Origin: Nitrososphaerales archaeon TH526
GTDB taxonomy: Archaea > Thermoproteota > Nitrososphaeria > Nitrososphaerales > Nitrososphaeraceae
Direction: 5' to 3'
NCBI GenBank assembly: GCA_014523665.1
Contig: JAATVR010000449.1
Span: forward strand, 1 to 5,149
Length of the DNA: 5,149 bases
The notes beneath the pieces were generated by a model. That model ran no database searches. It was given only the letters and a program-made list of their open reading frames with translations, and was not told where the DNA came from. The position numbers and the translations under genes are program-made. This document shows positions 1-4,528 of this stretch, in pieces; positions within the stretch are counted from its first letter, which is position 1; every line of letters starts with the position of its first letter.

Positions 1-2
1 AG

Positions 3-164
3 CAATACGAAGTAGACGTCACAGAAATAAGTAGAAAAGGAGATGGTATAGCTAAGATCCAAGGGTTCGTGATATTTGTCGAAAATGGAAAAGTTGGAAA
101 TAAGATAAAGGTAGAAATAAAAGAAGTAGCAGATAGGTTCGCTAAAGCAACAATTGTGGTCTAA
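3..164 (+). CDS. TRAM-domain protein, C-terminal part (5' end outside window)
   Basis: The frame is open from the left edge and ends in TAA at 162-164, leaving 53 residues. They form most of a TRAM domain: EVDVTEISRKGDGIAKIQ, then GFVIFVENGKVGNKIKV, then the terminal strand RFAKATIVV. The G-D-G-I-A-K-I turn and the F-V-I-F-V strand are hallmarks of this small OB-like RNA-binding beta-barrel. In archaea, short stand-alone TRAM proteins of roughly 60-80 residues are common and have been linked to RNA binding and RNA-chaperone activity; that role is family knowledge, not seen here. The protein ends right after the barrel, which fits a stand-alone TRAM protein, but a C-terminal TRAM domain of a larger enzyme (for example an RNA methyltransferase) cannot be excluded because the N-terminus is missing. 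It is probably cytosolic. Confidence 0.85.
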   Translation, partial: QYEVDVTEISRKGDGIAKIQGFVIFVENGKVGNKIKVEIKEVADRFAKATIVV

Positions 165-541
165 GCCATATACCAACTAACTACGCCCAGGCCGCGTTAT
201 CCTGTTTCTAATTTGTAATACATAAGCCGACTTAATTTTCCCACTTCCCTAAGATCGAATTGCGATGCCTCCCTTTCTTTGACAGCATAAGGATTGACTA
301 AATCACTCATACTATGTCAGGATCAGTATACTTGTATATGTCTCTTCTACTTCTGATACTACCTTCTTATAGTTGATATTATGAGGACTTCGAGAGATGT
401 CAAGGTGTAAGTGCAGAACAGTGGAGAGAGATTAAGAGAATATATGTTGTTTGAAACGTAACTATCCATTAAAGAGATTTAACAATCTTTATTTTTAGTA
501 GCCTTTTATGTATTTAAATATATATCTTACCTTATAAAGAT
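165..541. other. Non-coding spacer
   Basis: This spacer of about 380 bases lies between the TRAM gene and the small acidic gene. I see no tRNA, no credible open frame and no repeat. The left part would carry the 3' end of the TRAM transcript; there are only short pyrimidine runs (for example CTCCCTTTCTTTG near 271) and no convincing terminator. The last 30 bases hold the TATA box described separately. Confidence 0.6.
511..524 (+). promoter_or_regulatory. Archaeal TATA box of the small acidic gene
   Basis: TATTTAAATATATA is a strong archaeal TATA element. Its centre lies about 24-25 bases before the ATG at 542, so a transcript starting at the usual distance would begin at or within a few bases of the start codon. 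That predicts a leaderless mRNA, the common arrangement in thaumarchaea, and there is no Shine-Dalgarno-like purine run before the ATG. The spacing is the main argument that the tiny downstream frame is a real gene. Confidence 0.7.
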
Positions 542-661
542 ATGAGCAATAAAGATGCTGAAAAAGAAGAAATGAAAGATGAAACTCACGAAGCAGAAGA
601 CACTGAACAGGATGAACAGGATGCTGAAAATGAAAATGATGCAGATTACCAACAAGAATGA
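542..661 (+). CDS. Small highly acidic hypothetical protein (39 aa)
   Basis: ATG at 542 to TGA at 659-661 encodes 39 residues. It starts MSNKDAEKEEMKDE and ends NENDADYQQE. By my count 18 of 39 residues are Asp or Glu, against three Lys and one His. There are no hydrophobic stretches, no Cys and no aromatic residue except one Tyr, so it should be soluble, strongly anionic and probably disordered. The frame is preceded by a well-placed TATA box and its codons are clean, which supports expression. I do not recognise a family and assign no function. Acidic tails of this kind occur in ligands of basic proteins or nucleic-acid mimics, but that is only analogy. It could also be a low-complexity remnant, though promoter and start agree too well for chance to be my first choice. 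Confidence 0.55.
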   Translation: MSNKDAEKEEMKDETHEAEDTEQDEQDAENENDADYQQE

Positions 662-699
662 ATACTACTTAAAGAAACAAATTATAACTAACCATCACT

Positions 700-1384
700 A
701 TGAGCGAAGCAGCAGAACGAATGTCTAACTATGAGATGATAAATTAGATACCTACAATTTCCTTCATCAATTTTACCCTCAGAATTCCATGATGAACATG
801 TTTGGATACATTGATAATGATAAGGAGAAGGTTCAAAGGATGGTAAAAAACATATTGCCTTCTACGTTAGAAGAACTCTTACGCAGCGTATTTACCAGTT
901 AGAAAAAGCGGTAAAGCGACTGGAATAATAATTGTGCTGAATTAGTAACACGCCTTCACGAAATGAATGAATAAATTTACCGCCCTCACTATTATAAGCC
1001 CATAGGTTAGCTATTAGCTATTGAATTTTACAAACGTGCGTTGGACAGAATAGCTAGTATTGAAGTTCTCCCTTTCTACATAATCTTCTTTCGTTCTCTA
1101 GGATGAATTTCATGACCTTGAGAAAGCGGCTCAACTAAACTAGGGGCCACCTATTTCTAGTAGTAAGTGTAAGTCTGGTTAGTTTTGAAGATATTGATGC
1201 TGCTTTACCAGTGGCAAGAATGTGTTTCTATAGCTAATCCAGAACTCACCCCACCTTTTTCCACAATAGTTACATTGCATATGCATTAAACACAATTGAT
1301 ACTAGATAGGACTTCATAAGTAACGGGCTGATTACAGATTTCCTAACCGCTCTCGTAAAACCGCTGAAATCGCGACTAACGTGA
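700..1384 (+). pseudogene. Decayed protein-coding remnant(s), unidentified
   Basis: No intact gene spans this stretch, but protein-like segments follow each other on the plus strand. MSEAAERMSNYEMIN starts at ATG 700 and stops at 745. Another frame is open from 735 to a TAG at 900 and contains NMFGYIDNDKEKVQRMVKNI. An overlapping frame (to about 925) gives RRTLTQRIYQLEKAVKRLE. The earlier frame then gives CAELVTRLHEMNE (933-974) and, after two stops, LLAIEFYKRALDRIASIEVL within 1011-1106, which is amphipathic and TPR-like in style. EFHDLEKAAQLN (1105-1143) follows. A third frame reads SFEDIDAALPVARMC (from 1181) and, after stops at 1235 and 1307, DFISNGLITDFLTALVKPLK, ending at a TGA at 1382-1384. 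In-frame stops at 900, 912, 972, 1008 and 1104, plus several frame changes, mark it as dead. It may be one gene of roughly 230 codons or two. I cannot name the family. Confidence 0.4.
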
Positions 1385-1608
1385 AATTGAATCCATTATA
1401 TATTTGCAATCATCAGGCAAGATCAAATGATTACGTTTGAATCACTGAGAAGACATTCTGTTAGCATGCAACAAACTGTATCATAGTAAATAACGACCAT
1501 TGACAAAAGGTTTGCGAATGTATACTTCACTACCCTATAAGCCACAAATGAACCAATTTTCGCGAGTGTTGAAACAGAAAGCAAGAATCCGATATCTTCG
1601 CCATTCAG

Positions 1609-1938
1609 ATGTTCAGTCAACGTATTCAAAAATTGGATAGTGATGGCAACTTCGTAACGAAATGGGGATCTAAAGGTTCAGGTGATCGGCAATTCCTGTA
1701 TGCAGATGACGTTGTTGTTGATCCGTATGGCTATGTGTATATATCTGATAGACACAATAATCGAATACAAAAATTCGATAGTAATGGTAACTTCATAACA
1801 AAATGGGGATCTCTAGGTTCTGATGACGGACAATTTAATGGGCAATTTGGAGTTGATGTTGATTTGTATGGCAATATCTACGTAGTTGATTCAGGAATAA
1901 CCGTATCCAAGTATTTGCTCCAACCGGATGACGTTTGA
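1609..1938 (+). pseudogene. NHL-repeat (beta-propeller) protein fragment, frameshifted near its end
   Basis: The open frame (109 codons from ATG 1609) is made of NHL repeats: RIQKLDSDGNFVTKWGSKGS, then DDVVVDPYGYVYISDRHNN, then RIQKFDSNGNFITKWGSLGS and VDVDLYGNIYVVDSG. Each blade has the D-x-x-G-N/Y-x-Y-V-x-D core. Two full 47-residue units and part of a third are present, whereas a closed propeller needs about six. There is no signal peptide, and the ATG lies inside a blade: the frame is open back to 1573 and the residues DIFAIQMFSQRIQ resemble the end of a preceding blade. After GGA at about 1894-1896 the reading becomes atypical (ITVSKYLLQPDDV). Adding one base there restores GNNRIQVFAPTG followed by TGA at 1929-1931, the classic ending of such proteins. 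This is therefore a 5'-truncated, 3'-frameshifted remnant of an extracellular NHL protein. Confidence 0.75.
1621..1836 (+). repeat. 141-bp direct repeat encoding NHL units
   Basis: The segment from 1621 recurs at 1762 with exactly 141 bp spacing (47 codons). CGTATTCAAAAATTGGATAG matches CGAATACAAAAATTCGATAG, and GGCAACTTCGTAACGAAATG matches GGTAACTTCATAACAAAATG. The match runs on through the glycine-rich turn to CAATTC/CAATTT. Most differences are at third codon positions, so this is a coding repeat kept by protein selection rather than a recent duplication. Confidence 0.8.
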
Positions 1939-2046
1939 CCTCTCCATACTATATTAGCCCTCCGAGCTCATGGAATTCGTTTCGATGCTGATATTAGTTA
2001 AGTTTAAGGAAAGTCAAATTAAATCAGAGTTATTAAACTAGAAAAT

Positions 2047-2058
2047 AACTTAATATCT
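2047..2058 (+). promoter_or_regulatory. Possible TATA box of the PKD surface-protein gene
   Basis: AACTTAATATCT lies about 36 bases before the ATG at 2090. With usual archaeal spacing, transcription would start near 2079 and leave a leader of about ten bases. The element is weaker than the one at 511-524. Other AT-rich stretches nearby (for example 2031-2046) could serve instead. Confidence 0.25.
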
Positions 2059-2089
2059 GGGTCCATGTAAAAACTGTAGGCCGGTTTGT

Positions 2090-2308
2090 ATGTATGAAGA
2101 GAAGAACCTCTTTTCTCCGCTTATATTATTGCCATTACTTTATGTTCTTATATTTTCAGTATTATCTCTTCTCTCATCAGACTTAACTGATTTTTCTAGT
2201 TATTATGGTATATTCAATATGGTATATTCGCATTCCCACCAACCCCAACTTCAAATCAGACAACGAATAATGCTTCTACCATCGCTCCTGCCAATCATTC
2301 CCCTGTAG
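2090..2308 (+). CDS. Piece 1 of the PKD gene: leader peptide, frameshifted tail
   Basis: ATG 2090 starts MYEEKNLFSPLILLPLLYVL, a short charged N-region followed by a hydrophobic core of about 20-24 residues (roughly residues 8-31), typical of a signal peptide or signal anchor. The meaningful reading ends near SSYYGIF (about residue 42). From 2218 on the frame gives out-of-frame filler (SHSHQPQLQIRQRIM) up to TAG at 2306-2308, because the 14-bp duplication moves the true frame. As it stands the product would be a short membrane peptide without any PKD domain. Confidence 0.6.
   Translation: MYEEKNLFSPLILLPLLYVLIFSVLSLLSSDLTDFSSYYGIFNMVYSHSHQPQLQIRQRIMLLPSLLPIIPL
2204..2231 (+). repeat. 14-bp tandem duplication that shifts the reading frame
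   Basis: TATGGTATATTCAA (2204-2217) is followed directly by TATGGTATATTCGC (2218-2231), 12 of 14 bases identical. Removing one unit joins SSYYGIF to AFPPTPTSNQTTNNA in frame, linking the leader to the PKD domains. Confidence 0.8.
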
Positions 2309-2331
2309 CCAATGCGGGAATAAATCAAACA

Positions 2332-2823
2332 GTGAATGAAAATGAAACTGTTGTATTTAATGGCATAGCAAGCGATCCGGATCTGAATGACAAATTTACT
2401 TATTTATGGAATCAAACAGCCGGACCTGAAGTCAAATTGCTTAACGGTAATACGACAAACCCCTCTTTTACTGCTCCAAAAGTAGCGTCAGACAAGGAAT
2501 TAAGATTTTTATTAACGGCCAAAGACGATAAGGGGGCTAGCAGCAGTCCAGATATTGTAGCAGTTCTAGTCAAACATGTTAACCGAATTCCGAGAGCTGC
2601 TGCAGGAACAGATCTGATAGTAGATGCTGGAGATGTCACTACTTTAGACGCAGGTAAAAGTAGCGATCCTGATAATGATCTTCTAAAATACTCCTGGGCA
2701 CAGACATCTGGTCCAAATGTTACATTAAGTAGTAATGATAAATCGATAATTACATTTACTGCTCCAACAAACATTACTACCGATTACTACCGATACGAAC
2801 CTAGTGTTCAAAATAACGGTTAA
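2332..2823 (+). CDS. Piece 2 of the PKD gene: PKD-like domains 1 and 2
   Basis: The frame is actually open from 2200 and carries the linker PTPTSNQTTNNASTIAPANH before the first domain, so the GTG at 2332 lies inside domain 1 and is not a true start. Domain 1 runs from HSPVANAGINQTV (before the GTG) to about residue 82 and domain 2 from about residue 87. Both show the PKD pattern: A-G-x-x-Q/D at the first strand, S-D-P-D, then Y-x-W-x-Q-T-x-G-P and the F-T-A-P strand. The last residues (YYRYEPSVQNNG, stop 2821-2823) are out of frame after the 10-bp duplication. No signal peptide is left in this piece. Confidence 0.6.
   Translation: MNENETVVFNGIASDPDLNDKFTYLWNQTAGPEVKLLNGNTTNPSFTAPKVASDKELRFLLTAKDDKGASSSPDIVAVLVKHVNRIPRAAAGTDLIVDAGDVTTLDAGKSSDPDNDLLKYSWAQTSGPNVTLSSNDKSIITFTAPTNITTDYYRYEPSVQNNG
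2773..2792 (+). repeat. Perfect 10-bp tandem duplication that shifts the reading frame
   Basis: ATTACTACCG occurs twice without a gap. With one copy the text reads APTNITTDTNLVFKITVKDD, the usual end of a PKD domain (compare ITTDTDLIFELTVADN in domain 4). With two copies the frame runs into TAA at 2821. Confidence 0.9.
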
Positions 2824-3793
2824 AGATGACAATAATGCTACTGACTCGGATGATGCCAAGGTGACCGTCAGGTATATTCCACCTCCCAATCAATCACCTA
2901 TAGCTAATGCGGGTACACATCAAACTGTTGATGGTGGTAATACTGTACAATTGGATGGAAGCAAGAGTACTGATCCTGATGGCAATATAACATCGTATTC
3001 GTGGAGTCAAATTGCTGGGCAACCTGTAGCTTTGATGGCAAATAATACAGCTAAACCATCGTTCATCGCTCAATCAAATACCTCTGCAGCTATCGCTCTA
3101 GTATTTCAATTAATGATTATAGATAAAAACAACGCAACAGATATTTCAACTACTAAAGTAACCACAAGACCTTCAAACAGGGCTCCGGTAGCTAGTGTGG
3201 GACAGAATCAAACAGTAAATGCTGGGGATATTGCCACTCTAGATGGAAGTAAAAGTATTGATCCAGATGGTAATCCTTTGAAATATTCATGGTTGCAAGC
3301 TAGCGGTCCATCAGTTACATTAAATGGTGCTGACAAACCTGTTCCTGCATTTACAACTCCAACCGACATAACAACTGACACAGATCTGATATTCGAGTTA
3401 ACAGTAGCAGACAACAAAAATGAGAAAAGTACAGCTACCAATCAAGTCACAGTGAAATATGTTCCGCCTCCGAACGAAACTCCAGTGGCTAATGAAGGAC
3501 AAGATCAAAGAGTGGATGCCGGAACTGACGTGGCTCTAGATGGTTCTGCTAGTTCAGATCCGGAAGGAGGTCCATTAACCTATTCATGGCTGCAGACCGC
3601 AGGACCGCCTGTTACAACAAATGGAGCTGATACAGCTAAGCCAACGTTAACAGCTCCAGTTGATATATCATCAGATACAGATCTGACTTTCAAGTTAACG
3701 GTTATAGATGACAAAAGTAATACAAAAGATGATGATGTCACAGTTACAGTTAAGTATGTTACCCACCAGGACTATCCGAACAAACTTCAATAA
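2804..3793 (+). CDS. Piece 3 of the PKD gene: PKD-like domains 3 to 5
   Basis: The longest surviving frame has 329 codons from GTG 2804. Residues 1-25 finish domain 2 (FKITVKDDNNATDSDD). Domains 3, 4 and 5 begin at about residues 32, 128 and 227 with SPIANAG, APVASVG and TPVANEG. Each has the L-D-G-S-x-S-x-D-P-D/E motif and a Y-S-W core strand; each but domain 3 also has the G-P step after it. Interdomain links are V-K-Y-V-P-P-P-N-like. The GTG lies inside a strand and the frame is open upstream through TDTNLV, so it is a fragment rather than an independent gene. The final residues THQDYPNKLQ are out of frame after a one-base loss; the true reading continues as PGLSEQTSIMGNQTG. Confidence 0.65.
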   Translation: MFKITVKDDNNATDSDDAKVTVRYIPPPNQSPIANAGTHQTVDGGNTVQLDGSKSTDPDGNITSYSWSQIAGQPVALMANNTAKPSFIAQSNTSAAIALVFQLMIIDKNNATDISTTKVTTRPSNRAPVASVGQNQTVNAGDIATLDGSKSIDPDGNPLKYSWLQASGPSVTLNGADKPVPAFTTPTDITTDTDLIFELTVADNKNEKSTATNQVTVKYVPPPNETPVANEGQDQRVDAGTDVALDGSASSDPEGGPLTYSWLQTAGPPVTTNGADTAKPTLTAPVDISSDTDLTFKLTVIDDKSNTKDDDVTVTVKYVTHQDYPNKLQ

Positions 3794-3966
3794 TGGGCAA
3801 TCAAACAGGTGCCATATTGACAAATGAAACAACATCGGCTGATCAACAGCCAGCAAATGAATATAAATTTGTCAATAAATGGGGACAGTTTGGAAGTGCA
3901 GCTGGAGTTGCTATCACGAAGCGGAATATTCTCTATCACTACTTTTGCTGCTTCATAACATACTAA
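3793..3966 (+). CDS. Piece 4 of the PKD gene: linker and start of an NHL propeller
   Basis: This frame is open from before 3766 (PGLSEQTSIMGNQTG) and contains an ATG at 3793. Residues 1-22 are a Thr/Asn/Gln-rich linker. Residues 24-35 (YKFVNKWGQFGS) match the K-W-G-S-x-G-S opening of the NHL blades found at 1669-1680 and 1801-1821. AAGVAIT follows, where a propeller would continue with a D-x-x-G-N-x-Y-V-A-D core. Instead the reading becomes KRNILYHYFCCFITY and stops, so the propeller is cut off after its first strand. Confidence 0.5.
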   Translation: MGNQTGAILTNETTSADQQPANEYKFVNKWGQFGSAAGVAITKRNILYHYFCCFITY

Positions 3967-4364
3967 AAGACAAGAGAATTACAAAAGATAAAGATATTTC
4001 TGATTTAATAGAACTCGCAAATGATGGTTTACCAAATCTTAGAGCTAGATTTGAAATGTTATTAAATCAGATAACTACTTTGGAAGATGAGAAAAGTGCA
4101 TTAGGTACTGAAATCCTGGGATTGAGAAATTCAATTTATTCAAATAACGAAATCATTAGGAAACAGAATGTACAAGTGCGAGTACTAGACAGAAGACTGA
4201 ATCAATTACAGGTGATGCTTCGAAAAGTAAACAAAGACCCAGATCTGGCTCAAAGAGCAAGATCTGCAGGATGGGATTATCACGAATTAAAAACTGGACA
4301 CGATGCAATGATTACAGTTCCTGATAAATTAGTACAGATATTGGGAAAGCGGAGTACTAAATAA
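3879..4364 (+). CDS. Coiled-coil protein, probably 5'-truncated
   Basis: ATG 3879 to TAA 4362-4364 gives 161 residues. The first 13 or so (MGTVWKCSWSCYH) are an out-of-frame reading of the NHL remnant, so this start is probably not the ancestral one. Gene-like sequence begins near 3918 with EAEYSLSLLLLLHNILKDKR. A helical segment with ISDLIELANDGLPNLRARFE follows (about residues 41-60). Residues 60-118 have heptad spacing of Leu/Ile/Val with many Glu, Lys, Gln and Asn, i.e. a coiled coil. The C-terminal part has AQRARSAGWDYHELKTGHDA and ends KLVQILGKRSTK. The product looks soluble. I do not recognise a named family; proteins of this style (helical region plus coiled coil) occur as hypothetical proteins in soil thaumarchaea. 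No promoter is visible just upstream, so expression is doubtful. Confidence 0.5.
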   Translation: MGTVWKCSWSCYHEAEYSLSLLLLLHNILKDKRITKDKDISDLIELANDGLPNLRARFEMLLNQITTLEDEKSALGTEILGLRNSIYSNNEIIRKQNVQVRVLDRRLNQLQVMLRKVNKDPDLAQRARSAGWDYHELKTGHDAMITVPDKLVQILGKRSTK

Positions 4365-4528
4365 AATAGTCACCTATCTGAACAAATAATGTAAGTATCG
4401 TATTATTATTAGTAGAGATTATCTCTATATAAAGGTGTATATATTCATATATAATCTATGCTACCTTACACAGAATATTCATTCAGAATTAAGTAGACAA
4501 CCCAGTGGAAACATTCTATTCTGAAGAT
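4365..4528. other. Convergent intergenic spacer with short palindromes
   Basis: These 164 bases separate the 3' ends of the coiled-coil gene and the minus-strand antiporter gene, so both transcripts should end here. It contains TAGAGA-TTA-TCTCTA (4413-4427) and TATATAT-TC-ATATATA (4438-4453). No clear oligo-T run follows either palindrome, so I do not call a terminator with confidence. No gene is visible. Confidence 0.45.

Larger units (their letters stand above)
2302..3760 (+). repeat. Five tandem PKD-like domain units of about 290 bp
   Basis: The conserved first-strand proline codon falls at 2302, 2590, 2897, 3185 and 3482. Spacings are 288, 307 (297 without the 10-bp duplication), 288 and 297 bp, i.e. 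96-99 codons. DNA similarity is patchy and highest around the first strand (AATCAAACAGT near 2326 and 3207) and the LDGS segment. The units are therefore diverged protein repeats, not a recent amplification. Confidence 0.75.
2090..3966 (+). pseudogene. Broken secreted multi-PKD/NHL surface protein gene (whole locus)
   Basis: Three open frames, read end to end, give one coherent protein of about 600 residues. The order is hydrophobic leader, Asn/Thr-rich linker, five PKD-like Ig-fold domains, a second linker (about 3766-3855) and the first strand of an NHL propeller (EYKFVNKWGQFGS). Frame breaks lie at 2204-2231 (14-bp duplication), 2773-2792 (10-bp duplication) and about 3762 (one base lost); each edit restores the expected domain sequence exactly. 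Proteins of this architecture are secreted and often cell-surface bound in archaea, where PKD domains act as rigid spacers or adhesion modules and NHL propellers as binding heads; those roles are family knowledge. The NHL part is lost at a junction near 3918, so even in frame the gene would be truncated. The TAA at 3964-3966 lies in out-of-frame neighbouring DNA. Confidence 0.75.

Noticed and set aside
377..454. Short open stretch YYEDFERCQGVSAEQWREIK upstream of the acidic gene
   Set aside because: It has only 25 codons, no start codon and no upstream continuation; too short to separate from chance.
165..541. Possible tRNA or other structured RNA in the spacer
   Set aside because: No T-loop-like GGTTCRANNC, no acceptor-stem pairing and no GC-rich island typical of structured RNA in AT-rich archaea was found.
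1423..1629. Minus-strand open frame of 68 codons with some hydrophobic stretches
   Set aside because: It starts with TTG inside the NHL fragment, has no promoter or ribosome-binding site and shows no recognisable motif. It is most likely a chance frame in AT-rich DNA.
2412..2774. Minus-strand open frame of 120 codons
   Set aside because: It lies entirely opposite the clearly coding PKD domains 1 and 2 and its sequence is the complement of their conserved motifs, so it is a shadow frame.
3208..3441. Minus-strand open frame of 77 codons
   Set aside because: It is antisense to PKD domain 4 with repeat-derived similarity to the frame at 2412-2774; a shadow frame.
2302..3760. CRISPR-like or non-coding repeat array
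   Set aside because: The 288-297-bp periodicity follows a protein domain with conserved residues and variable third codon positions; there are no short identical repeats with spacers.
2090..3793. Programmed ribosomal frameshifting to join the PKD frames
   Set aside because: No slippery heptamer with a downstream structure is seen, and the breaks coincide with tandem duplications and a missing base, which explain them better.
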